The notes under the pieces are model-generated. The model saw only the letters and a list, made by a program, of their open reading frames with translations, had not been told where the DNA came from and ran no database searches. A DNA stretch of 64,000 nt from Alkalimonas mucilaginosa (lineage in GTDB: Bacteria; Pseudomonadota; Gammaproteobacteria; Enterobacterales; Alteromonadaceae), in contig NZ_JAUGZK010000013.1 in NCBI RefSeq assembly GCF_036327005.1, forward strand, positions 1 to 64,000. Reading direction: 5' to 3'. Positions 18,772-27,117 of this stretch are shown here, one piece after another. How positions within the stretch are numbered: position 1 is the first letter of the stretch; every line of letters starts with the position of its first letter. The translations under genes and the position numbers were made by a program.

Positions 18772-19179
18772 TTAGCCTTGTAACTGCTGCTCCAGCCGCT
18801 CTTTTAAAGCTCCTTCGATGGGCACCGCTTTGCCGGTTTTCTGATCCAGGCAAACAAACGTAATGTCGGCATCGGCGGCAATACGATCGCTGCCTTTTAT
18901 CCGTACTTCCTGACGTACCATCGCACTTTTACTACCAATTTTACTAAATTGAGTGCTGATTTGCAGGGTATGCCCCATAGTAGCGGCTTCGCGGTAATTG
19001 ATGTTGATGTTGACAATGACCCAGGCCAGGCCAAGTTCACGAAAAAATTCAATATCACCATTATCTTCCAGATAGCCCCAGCGCGCTTCTTCCAGAAACT
19101 CCAGATAACGGGCATTGTTTACATGCTGGTAGATATCGAGGTGATATCCCCGAACTTTAATTTCAGTCAGGTGGGTCAT
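18772..19179 (-). CDS. fadM: Long-chain acyl-CoA thioesterase FadM-like
   Basis: The 135-residue hot-dog-fold protein is very close to E. coli FadM/YbaW: KVRGYHLDIYQHVNNARYLE, LEEARWGYLED, and VIVNININYRE can be read directly. FadM hydrolyses long-chain acyl-CoA such as 3,5-tetradecadienoyl-CoA. The start at 19179 (MTHLTEIKVRG) matches the family; an in-frame ATG ten codons earlier is possible but extends beyond the family's usual N-terminus. It is a single-gene unit convergent with the hypothetical membrane protein. Confidence 0.88.
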   Translation of the reverse strand: MTHLTEIKVRGYHLDIYQHVNNARYLEFLEEARWGYLEDNGDIEFFRELGLAWVIVNININYREAATMGHTLQISTQFSKIGSKSAMVRQEVRIKGSDRIAADADITFVCLDQKTGKAVPIEGALKERLEQQLQG

Positions 19180-19260
19180 AGTGAGCTCACAGTCAACAAA
19201 GAGAACCACATTGTGCCATAGCCAAACTGGCTAGACCAGTGTGGCTGTCGGGCTGTAATA

Positions 19261-19965
19261 CTAGATATAAGCAAAGGCATCGGCGAACATCTGTTCTCGA
19301 TGCGCGCCTTGTTTTAAAAACGCATCACGCACCACCCCAACCATAGGGAAGGGGCCTGCGATGTATATGTCATAAGCATCCAGTGAAATAAAGTCATTCA
19401 GCACCGCTTCGTGCACCAGGCCAGTGCGGCCTTGCCACTGGTTATCGGCTTGTTGCACCACCGGAATAAATCGGAAGCTGTTGTGACTGTTGGCCCATTG
19501 CTGCAATTCTTCGAGCAGGTACAAGCTGCTTTGTTGTTGCACGCCCCAGTACAAAAAAACCGGCCGTTTCTGTGGCTGCAGCTGCAGTGCTTTCGCTATG
19601 CTGTACACATAGGAAAATCCTGTGCCACCAGCCAGCAGCAGTACCGGGTTGTCGCTGGGTCGCAGATGCGCCTGGCCCAGACCTGCTTCAACCATCACTG
19701 GTTGGTTGGTATGGAGCTGTTGCTGCAGATAATTCAGTGCCTGGCTGCTGTACTCATCCGCTTTGGAGGCGCCAATGTGCAGCTCTAATTGCTTGCCATT
19801 GGGTAAACAGGCTAGTGAGAAAGGCCGTTTATCGTGCTCCGTTAAGCACAATTGCAGGTACTGGCCCGGCAAAAAATCGACTGCTTGCAGTGGGCTTAGC
19901 AGTACCTGTTGCACAAAGGGAGTGAGCGGGGTGATGGCATCTACGGTGCACTGGGTTTGGATCAT
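19261..19965 (-). CDS. fre: NAD(P)H-flavin reductase Fre
   Basis: The 234-residue flavin reductase (ferredoxin-NADP reductase superfamily) has the flavin-binding motif KRPFSLACLP, the pyridine-nucleotide-binding LLAGGTGFSYVYSIAKAL, a YWGVQQQ strand and YIAGPFPMVG near the C-terminus. It supplies reduced flavin, and with ubiD in E. coli the genes are adjacent (ubiD-fre). Here a small ferredoxin gene lies between them; 10 bases separate the ferredoxin stop from the fre start, so all three are probably co-transcribed. Confidence 0.9.
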   Translation of the reverse strand: MIQTQCTVDAITPLTPFVQQVLLSPLQAVDFLPGQYLQLCLTEHDKRPFSLACLPNGKQLELHIGASKADEYSSQALNYLQQQLHTNQPVMVEAGLGQAHLRPSDNPVLLLAGGTGFSYVYSIAKALQLQPQKRPVFLYWGVQQQSSLYLLEELQQWANSHNSFRFIPVVQQADNQWQGRTGLVHEAVLNDFISLDAYDIYIAGPFPMVGVVRDAFLKQGAHREQMFADAFAYI

Positions 19966-19975
19966 GCTGGTCTCT

Positions 19976-20257
19976 TTAGGCTTGTATAAATGGATGTTGC
20001 AGTACCAGATCCGTTAACGGATAGGCTAAACAACCATAGGTAAATTTTTGCGCTTTGTCGATGTCGGTCAAGGGTGAAGGCGAGTCGTAACGCACTTCAC
20101 CACTTTGCAGCCGGCAGACACAACTGGTACAAACACCCTGGCGGCATCGGTTTGGAAAGTCGATGCCATGCCGCAACGCGGCTTGCAGGATGGTTTCGCC
20201 AGCTTCGGCCTCAAAGGTCAGGCCTGACGGCTGAATGCGGATACGACAGGTCGTCAT
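19976..20257 (-). CDS. [2Fe-2S] plant-type ferredoxin
   Basis: The 93-residue product is a plant/cyanobacterial-type [2Fe-2S] ferredoxin: cluster ligands in CRQGVCTSCVC (CX4CX2C spacing) and a final Cys in TYGCLAYP. I chose the start at 20257 because it overlaps the ubiD stop (ATGA) and gives a normal length; the ORF runs 30 codons further into ubiD. Placed between ubiD and fre, it could form an NAD(P)H-Fre-ferredoxin electron chain. This is inferred from context. Confidence 0.87.
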   Translation of the reverse strand: MTTCRIRIQPSGLTFEAEAGETILQAALRHGIDFPNRCRQGVCTSCVCRLQSGEVRYDSPSPLTDIDKAQKFTYGCLAYPLTDLVLQHPFIQA

Positions 20258-21735
20258 GGCTGGTCGGGTAACTCGATGCCAAGGCTTGGCCAGAGTGCAT
20301 CGATCCGCTCCTTCACTGCCGGGTCCATCACAATAGGCTCGCCCCACTCACGGTCGGTTTCACCCGGCCACTTGTTGGTAGCATCCATGCCCATCTTGGA
20401 GCCCAGGCCGGAGACTGGCGACGCAAAGTCCAGGTAGTCGATCGGGGTATTCTCGACCAGTGTGGTATCACGAGCCGGATCCATCCGGGTGGTGATGGCC
20501 CAGATCACATCTTGCCAGTCACGGGCATTGATGTCGTCGTCGCAGACAATGACAAACTTGGTGTACATAAATTGCCGCAAGAAGGACCATACCCCCATCA
20601 TCACCCGCTTGGCGTGGCCAGGGTACTGCTTTTTCATCGTCACTACGGCCAGGCGGTAAGAGCAGCCCTCCGGTGGCAGATAGAAATCGACAATCTCCGG
20701 GAACTGCTTTTGCAAAATGGGTACAAAGACTTCGTTCAGTGCTACACCTAAAATGGCAGGTTCATCCGGTGGCCGGCCGGTGTAGGTGCTGTGGTAAATA
20801 GGGTCTTCGCGATGGGTGATATGGGTCACGGTAAACACCGGAAACTCATCCACTTCGTTGTAGTAACCGGTATGATCACCGTAAGGACCTTCCGGTGCCA
20901 TTTCACCCGCTTCAATGTAGCCCTCCAACACAAACTCGGCACTGGCGGGTACCTGCAACTCGTTACTGATGCATTGCACCACTTCGGTGTTGTCGCCGCG
21001 CAGCAGGCCGGCAAAACCGTATTCGGACAAAGTATCCGGCACCGGTGTGACGGCGCCTAAAATGGTGGCGGGATCAGCACCCAGTGCCACTGCAACCGGG
21101 AAGCGTTCGCCGGGGTGGGCTTTTTGCCATTCAAAAAAGTCCAATGCACCACCGCGATGCGATAACCAGCGCATAATGACTTTATTCTTTCCAAGCAATT
21201 GCTGGCGGTAAATGCCAAGGTTTTGCCGTTCTTTGTGCGGTCCTTTGGTTACGGTCAGGCCCCAGGTAATCAAAGGAGCAGCATCACCGGGCCAGCAGGT
21301 CATAATAGGCAGCTTGGTGAGGTCCACCTCATCACCTTGCAGTACCACCTGCTGACAAGCGGCTTTGCGTACTTTTTTCGGTGACATATTCAGCACCTGC
21401 TTAAAGATCGGCAGTTTGCTAAAGGCATCTTTTAACCCTTTTGGCGGCTCTGGCTCTTTTAAGAATGCCAGCAGCTTGCCCACTTCGCGCAGCGCACTAA
21501 CTTCTTCTTGCCCCATGCCAAGCGCGACCCGTTCCGGGGTGCCGAATAAGTTGGCCAGCACCGGGATGGTAGAGCCTTTGGGGTTTTCAAACAACAAGGC
21601 GGGGCCACCTGCCCGCAGGGTGCGGTCGGCGATTTCAGTCATTTCCAGCACAGGGTCAACTTCCACCGCAATGCGTTTTAATTGACCGCGCTGCTCCAGT
21701 TGCGCGATAAAATCTCGCAGATCTTTGTATTTCAT
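20254..21735 (-). CDS. ubiD: 3-octaprenyl-4-hydroxybenzoate decarboxylase UbiD
   Basis: UbiD decarboxylates the polyprenyl-hydroxybenzoate intermediate of ubiquinone synthesis and needs the prenylated FMN cofactor made by UbiX. The 493-residue product begins MKYKDLRDFIAQLEQRGQLKRI and includes MAPEGPYGDHTGYY, with the catalytic Glu region, and GRPPDEPAILG. Length matches the E. coli enzyme (497 residues). It heads the ubiD-ferredoxin-fre unit. Confidence 0.96.
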   Translation of the reverse strand: MKYKDLRDFIAQLEQRGQLKRIAVEVDPVLEMTEIADRTLRAGGPALLFENPKGSTIPVLANLFGTPERVALGMGQEEVSALREVGKLLAFLKEPEPPKGLKDAFSKLPIFKQVLNMSPKKVRKAACQQVVLQGDEVDLTKLPIMTCWPGDAAPLITWGLTVTKGPHKERQNLGIYRQQLLGKNKVIMRWLSHRGGALDFFEWQKAHPGERFPVAVALGADPATILGAVTPVPDTLSEYGFAGLLRGDNTEVVQCISNELQVPASAEFVLEGYIEAGEMAPEGPYGDHTGYYNEVDEFPVFTVTHITHREDPIYHSTYTGRPPDEPAILGVALNEVFVPILQKQFPEIVDFYLPPEGCSYRLAVVTMKKQYPGHAKRVMMGVWSFLRQFMYTKFVIVCDDDINARDWQDVIWAITTRMDPARDTTLVENTPIDYLDFASPVSGLGSKMGMDATNKWPGETDREWGEPIVMDPAVKERIDALWPSLGIELPDQP

Positions 21736-22027
21736 GGGTTCTGCTCACTGCAAAGCGTCAACATACGGGGCTCTTCCTTGGCAGGATCAGCCAGCGTTAA
21801 AGGGTGCCAGTATACATGGAGTCTGTACTGCTGTCAGTGTAGACGGCTGCGAAGCCGCTGGCTTTTGTCGCAGAACCAGGCGCAGACAGCCTGAGCAAAG
21901 TTATGGCTGCTAAAATCCGGTTATGATTCGTCAAACGGTGCTTAGATTCGGATAAAGCTTTGGAGCGTGCGCTGTAATCTGCTGAAAACTGTGACTATAC
22001 TGTTTGTAATAGCCGTAAAAGAGAGCC

Positions 22028-22807
22028 GTGAGCATGGATTTTCCTGCCAGGATTAAACAGCAGACCTGTAGCGATTGTTTAAGTGGCCAGGAGTTGGGAT
22101 TTGCCATAAAAATGGCATTTCAACCTATTATTGATTGGCAGCAGCAGTCGATATTTGCGTATGAAGCTTTGGTGCGGGGGCCAGAGGGGCAGGGGGCTGC
22201 CTGGGTGTTTGCCCAGGTTAACAAAGACAACCGCTACTACTTTGATCAAGCATGCCGGGTAAAAGCCATTGAAACCGCTGCTCGTCTTGGTTGCAGCAGC
22301 TATTTAAGCATCAATTTTATGCCCAATGCAGTTTATAACCCGGAAACCTGCATTCAAGCCACGCTGGAAGCCAGTGAGCTTTATGGTTTCTGCAAAGAAA
22401 AAATTATTTTTGAGGTGATCGAAACGGAGGAAATTCCGGACAAAGGTCACCTGACACGGATTTTTCAAAGCTATGCCCGGCATGGCTTTTTAACGGCCAT
22501 CGATGACTACGGGGCCGGCTTTGCCAATCTGGAGTGGTTGCAGGTACTAAAACCCAATATATTGAAGTTGGATATGGCACTGATCCGGGATATAGAGCAA
22601 AGCCCGGCTAAGCAAGCGATAGTGCGCAGCACCATCGCTCAGTGTGAGCTACAGGGCACCACAGTGCTGGCAGAAGGCATTGAAACTGCCGCTGAGCTTA
22701 ACTGGCTGGTTGCGGCCGGGGTGCGTTACCTGCAAGGTTATTATTTTGCCCGGCCGGCACTGGAAAGCCTGACGCCCTGGTCGGATATTGATACTTTGCA
22801 GCAATAA
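22028..22807 (+). CDS. EAL-domain c-di-GMP phosphodiesterase
   Basis: This is a 259-residue stand-alone EAL domain. The catalytic elements can be seen: YEALVRG (EAL), the Asn in LSINFMP, FEVIETEEI with its Glu, IDDYGAGFANLEWL (the DDFG-type motif), ILKLD with the Lys and AEGIET, then YLQGYYFARP. All metal and base residues expected for activity appear present, so hydrolysis of c-di-GMP to pGpG is likely. CSDC in the N-terminus is unusual. The start is GTG at 22028 or ATG at 22034, both after a GAGAG sequence. It is followed by a terminator-like hairpin. Confidence 0.9.
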   Translation: MSMDFPARIKQQTCSDCLSGQELGFAIKMAFQPIIDWQQQSIFAYEALVRGPEGQGAAWVFAQVNKDNRYYFDQACRVKAIETAARLGCSSYLSINFMPNAVYNPETCIQATLEASELYGFCKEKIIFEVIETEEIPDKGHLTRIFQSYARHGFLTAIDDYGAGFANLEWLQVLKPNILKLDMALIRDIEQSPAKQAIVRSTIAQCELQGTTVLAEGIETAAELNWLVAAGVRYLQGYYFARPALESLTPWSDIDTLQQ

Positions 22808-22833
22808 GCGGATCTCCTTCCACGCGAAGATAA

Positions 22834-22853
22834 AAGGCGCCGGGTGGCGCCTT
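22834..22853 (-). terminator. Rho-independent terminator of the TonB receptor gene
   Basis: The stem AAGGCGCC pairs with GGCGCCTT around a 4-base loop. On the minus strand it is followed by TTTTA, so it fits termination of the receptor gene that ends at 22877. On the plus strand there is no T-run after the stem, so action on the EAL gene is less certain. Confidence 0.7.
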
Positions 22854-22876
22854 GGTGCTGTTAGTGAACCGATGGC

Positions 22877-25459
22877 TTAAAAATCGTAGCTGATACGGGC
22901 ATACAGCATTCGGCCGGAACGACCAAAGGGTGAATAGTTGGAGAACGACGTCGCTCCGGTGGTATTCAGGTTGATAGGGAATGCATCCGGGTAGGTATCG
23001 AACAGGTTATCGGCACCAAAGGCAATCCGCATGCTGTCGGTCATTTGATAGCGGCCCTCCACATCCACCAGAACTTTCGAGCTTAGGGTGAAATCGTTGG
23101 CTGCGCTGGTACCTGGTGCCAGTACTTCACCGTAACGGGTGGCTTTGAAGGTGGCGCCGAAACGATCCTGAGTCCAGTTGACAATGGCACCCAGCTTATC
23201 CTTCGGATTGCCTTTTTCAAAGGTAAGCACATTCACCCGGCCAAACAGAGTGGGTGCCGGATCCAGCGCGGCCAGCTCGGCGGTTTCCGGTACCCGGGTC
23301 ACCTTGGTTTTGTTGTAGTTGCCCACCAGGGTAAAGTCAAAGTTGCCCATGGTATCGGTGATGGTAGACCAATTCACCACCACATCGACTCCCTGTGTTT
23401 CAGTATCCACGCCATTAATAAAGAAACGGCCACCACCCACATCGGTAAAACCAAGCTCATCAAAGAACTGGCGAAGTGCCACCCCTTGAGCTGTGGTGTT
23501 CGCCAGCAGGTTTTCCGACAGCACAATGCGATCATCAATATCAATGCGGTAAGCATCGACGGTGATGGTGACACTATCAAAGCGCATCACAGCACCCAGT
23601 GAGAAATTGATCGACTTTTCTGCATCCAGCTCTTTCGCCCCCATGGCGATGGCGACCGGATCATTGAATGGAAACGTAGTGATGTCAAAGGGGATGCCAT
23701 TGACAAAGTTGGTGGAGGTGGCGGTAAAGTTCTGTTGTTGTAAGGAGGGAGCCCTAAAGCCATTTTGCACCGAGCCGCGTATTGCAAAAGTATCGGTAAA
23801 GTCATAGCGGCTAGCAAACTTACCGGATACATTGCTGCCAAAATCCGAATAACGCTCGGCCCGGATGGCGGCCGACGCCAGCCATTCATCCGTGATATTG
23901 GCCTCTAGATCAATATAGGCCCCAAAGGCTGTCCGGCTTTCGTTGACTTCATTCGAGGGGCGAAAGCCGGCAAACACCTGAGAGCCGGAGGCGGTGGCAC
24001 AACCATTGTCTTCAACTTGTTTTTCTGTAGGCGAGGTGCAGCCTGGCTGACCAATTGGAATAAGTACGCCACCATTGCGGTAGGAATCCGGTTCACCGGC
24101 AAAGATGGAGTAGCCTTCACGGCGGGCTTCCACACCAAGCGCAATGTTCAGCGCCGAGGCCAGGCCATCGACATCAATGGCTTTAACACCCGACAGGTTA
24201 TACACCCATTGATTGTATTTGTAGCCACCGGCATCAAACACGGTTTTGCTGGCCGGGCCTAAGGAGCGGTTTAAGGTGTTTTCAATGGTGAAGGCCATTT
24301 TATTGTAGCCGTACACCAAAGAGCTATCCAGTTGCCATTCGCCCCAGTCCCACTCGTAGCCAAAGGCGGCGCTAAAATCATCCACATCCGGCGAAATCAG
24401 CGGCAAAAAACCATCCGGGTAGATTTCAGGCACGTTTCTGGAGTCATTGGCCGGGCGGTAAAAACCAGCCGAGGTGGCCTGGCGGTTTTGGTAGCTGGCC
24501 CAGCCATACCACTTGCCGTGATCGGTGGTGATGCCGGCGTTGGCAAATAAGGTCCACTGCTCCAGCTCGGGTTCGCCATACCAGGCATTAAAACGGTCAA
24601 AGGTCAGTTCGCGTGGGTCCAGGCTGCCATCTGACAGGCGTGGATATTGGCGTCGATGGTCCCAGCCGCCGCGCTCGGTGCGGTCTTGGTCTTTGTATTC
24701 GGCCGAAAGGGTTAAAAAGCCATTATCACCCAGTTCAAAGCCTTTCCAGCCTGAGAGGGTGTATGTTTTTCCATCCGTTCTTGAACGTTTAATGGTGTTG
24801 CCTGGAATTCCCCAGGTGGCATCCGGTTCGGTCTGGTTAGCGAGAAATGGATTAGTCGGGTCGGTCGTAGGGATCTTGTAACTTGTATCACGGAAACTGT
24901 AACCCAGCGTCACTGAGCCACCATCACTGGCTTCGCGCAGCCGAACGTTCATTACGCCGGCAATGGCATCGGAACCATATTGGGCTGAGGCACCATCACG
25001 CAATACTTCAATGGCACTGATAGCCCCCATCGGAATGGTGTTTAAATCCACCGCTGAGGCGCCGCGGCCGACGGTGGCATTCACGTTCACCAGAGCAGCC
25101 GCATGGCGGCGCTTGGAGTTCACCAGGACCAGGGATTGATCCGGTGACAAACCACGTAAGGTGGCGGGCCGGATGGTATCGGTACCATCGGCCAGGCCGG
25201 GTCTTGGAAAGTTAAAGGATGGTAGCGCAACCGACAGGGCCTGGTTGAGCTCTGTGGTGCCAGAACGCTCCAATACATCGGAGCGTACCAGGTCGACCGG
25301 TACTGCGGTATCGGAAATGGTACGGCCGGCGACCCGGGTGCCAGTGACTACAATGGTTTCAACCTTGTCTGCACCGTCATCGTTATCGGCAAGCAGCAAG
25401 GAGGGCGCTAACAACGACGACATGGCCAGTGCCAAAGGGGTAAATCGAAAGTGACGCAT
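22877..25459 (-). CDS. TonB-dependent outer-membrane receptor
   Basis: The 860-residue receptor has a signal peptide (MRHFRFTPLALAMSSLLAPS), a TonB-box-like ETIVVTGTRV, a plug domain with TLRGLSPDQSLVLVNSKRR and VLRDGASAQYGSDAIAGV, and a 22-strand-type barrel ending in aromatic RISYDF. The substrate cannot be told from sequence. The closest visible relation in the window is to the second receptor at 27118; both carry the same plug style and bracket metC. Upstream, a strong TTTCTCC complement gives GGAGAAA as ribosome binding site. Confidence 0.92.
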   Translation of the reverse strand: MRHFRFTPLALAMSSLLAPSLLLADNDDGADKVETIVVTGTRVAGRTISDTAVPVDLVRSDVLERSGTTELNQALSVALPSFNFPRPGLADGTDTIRPATLRGLSPDQSLVLVNSKRRHAAALVNVNATVGRGASAVDLNTIPMGAISAIEVLRDGASAQYGSDAIAGVMNVRLREASDGGSVTLGYSFRDTSYKIPTTDPTNPFLANQTEPDATWGIPGNTIKRSRTDGKTYTLSGWKGFELGDNGFLTLSAEYKDQDRTERGGWDHRRQYPRLSDGSLDPRELTFDRFNAWYGEPELEQWTLFANAGITTDHGKWYGWASYQNRQATSAGFYRPANDSRNVPEIYPDGFLPLISPDVDDFSAAFGYEWDWGEWQLDSSLVYGYNKMAFTIENTLNRSLGPASKTVFDAGGYKYNQWVYNLSGVKAIDVDGLASALNIALGVEARREGYSIFAGEPDSYRNGGVLIPIGQPGCTSPTEKQVEDNGCATASGSQVFAGFRPSNEVNESRTAFGAYIDLEANITDEWLASAAIRAERYSDFGSNVSGKFASRYDFTDTFAIRGSVQNGFRAPSLQQQNFTATSTNFVNGIPFDITTFPFNDPVAIAMGAKELDAEKSINFSLGAVMRFDSVTITVDAYRIDIDDRIVLSENLLANTTAQGVALRQFFDELGFTDVGGGRFFINGVDTETQGVDVVVNWSTITDTMGNFDFTLVGNYNKTKVTRVPETAELAALDPAPTLFGRVNVLTFEKGNPKDKLGAIVNWTQDRFGATFKATRYGEVLAPGTSAANDFTLSSKVLVDVEGRYQMTDSMRIAFGADNLFDTYPDAFPINLNTTGATSFSNYSPFGRSGRMLYARISYDF

Positions 25460-25711
25460 ACAGTTTCTCCTAATGGATGTCGAGTTTCTTGTTATCCGTT
25501 TTATCCTTGGTGGTTCTTGTTATTGTGAGGTTGCTGGCCTTTGCGGCTTCTTCGTTCGCACCACCATACTGCACTCAGTTACTTCTGGCAGGTTGCACGG
25601 CTAAGCATAGACCATAAGTACATGATCTTCCTTTCAACTATGGTCTGACAGATGATTTACGTGTGTAAAAGCAGTACCATGGCAACACTATCGCTTCCAT
25701 GGAGTTGTGGC

Positions 25712-26884
25712 ATGAAACAAAATACCAAATTGATCCAGGCCGGACGCGGCAAAAAATGGACCGGCCAGGCGGTAAACCCGCCCGTGGTGCGGGCATCGAC
25801 CATTACCTTCGATACCATGGCCGAACTGGCGCATGCCAGCCAACACAAAGGCGAGCGGGTGCCTTATTATGGCCGGCGTGGTACGGCCACCCACTTTGCT
25901 TTTCAGGAAGCCATCTGCGAGCTGGAAGGTGGCGCTGGCTGTGCGCTCTATCCATGCGGAGCGGCTGCAGTTAGTGGGGCTTTGCTGTCGTTTCTGCAGC
26001 AAGGCGATCACCTGCTGATGGTCGACTCGGTGTACGAGCCAACCCGGGCTCTGTGCGACAAAGTCCTCGGCCCTATGGGGGTGGAAACTGAGTATTACGA
26101 TCCGATGATTGGTGCTGGCATTGAAACCCTGATCCGGCCGAACACCAAAGCCATCTTTCTGGAGTCGCCTGGCTCGCTCACCATGGAAGTGCAGGATGTA
26201 CCTGCTATCTGCAAAGTAGCGGGAGAAAAGGGTGTGATTACCCTGCTGGATAATACCTGGGCATCGCCGATTTTATGCCGGCCGTTCGAGTTGGGGGTCG
26301 ATATTTCCATTCAGGCGGCCACCAAATACATTGTTGGTCACTCCGATGTGATGCTGGGTACAGCCAGTGCCAACGAAAAGTACTGGCCGCAGCTGCGTGA
26401 GCACAGTTATATCCTGGGGTACTGCGCGTCGGCCGATGATGTGTATCAGGCGAGTCGTGGCTTACGAACTTTGGGGGTGCGGCTGGCTCAGCATCAGCAC
26501 AATACTCTGAAAGTTGCCCACTGGGTAGCACAGCGAGCTGAAGTGGAAACCGTGCGCCATCCGGCTTTTGCCAGCAATCCGGGGCATCAGTACTTTGCAC
26601 GTGATTTCAGTGGCAGCAATGGTTTGTTCTCTTTTGTGCTGAAGCAAGGCGGCGCCAAAGCCGTGGCTGCTTTTGTCGAAGGCATGCAGTATTTCAAAAT
26701 GGGCTTTTCCTGGGGCGGCTATGAAAGCCTGATCTCCCCCACACTGAACGTGCAAAAATTACGTACGGCCAGCCCATGGCCCTATAGCGGGCCTTTGATC
26801 CGGTTGCATATCGGCCTGGAAGATCCGGATGATTTAATCGCTGATTTGGAGCTTGCTTTTAGCCGCTATCAGGCAGCACTCTAA
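25712..26884 (+). CDS. metC: Cystathionine beta-lyase
   Basis: MetC is a PLP enzyme of the Cys/Met metabolism family that cleaves cystathionine to homocysteine, ammonia and pyruvate. The 390-residue product has LLDNTWASP, the PLP lysine in QAATKYIVGHSDVMLG, and SWGGYESLI of the MetC subgroup. I chose the ATG at 25712, preceded by GGAG with 7 bases spacing; the ORF's first ATG at 25652 is 20 codons upstream and lacks homology. It lies alone between two TonB-receptor genes. Confidence 0.93.
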   Translation: MKQNTKLIQAGRGKKWTGQAVNPPVVRASTITFDTMAELAHASQHKGERVPYYGRRGTATHFAFQEAICELEGGAGCALYPCGAAAVSGALLSFLQQGDHLLMVDSVYEPTRALCDKVLGPMGVETEYYDPMIGAGIETLIRPNTKAIFLESPGSLTMEVQDVPAICKVAGEKGVITLLDNTWASPILCRPFELGVDISIQAATKYIVGHSDVMLGTASANEKYWPQLREHSYILGYCASADDVYQASRGLRTLGVRLAQHQHNTLKVAHWVAQRAEVETVRHPAFASNPGHQYFARDFSGSNGLFSFVLKQGGAKAVAAFVEGMQYFKMGFSWGGYESLISPTLNVQKLRTASPWPYSGPLIRLHIGLEDPDDLIADLELAFSRYQAAL

Positions 26885-27117
26885 GCTATCCCATAACGAG
26901 GTGATGGCGGTGGAAGCGCCATCACTTTGTATAATTATACGACTAAATCTGCATAATAATTCATCAAACGCATCCTGTTTCGCCATTAGTGCTGGATTTT
27001 ACGCCACCTTTCCCTACAATGCGCCCCAATTTTGGGTAAATCATCCTTGCTCTTTCATTGAGCAAGGTCTTTGAACTATAGAAAGACCCTAAGGTCGCAC
27101 TTTTCCAGGGAGCACAT

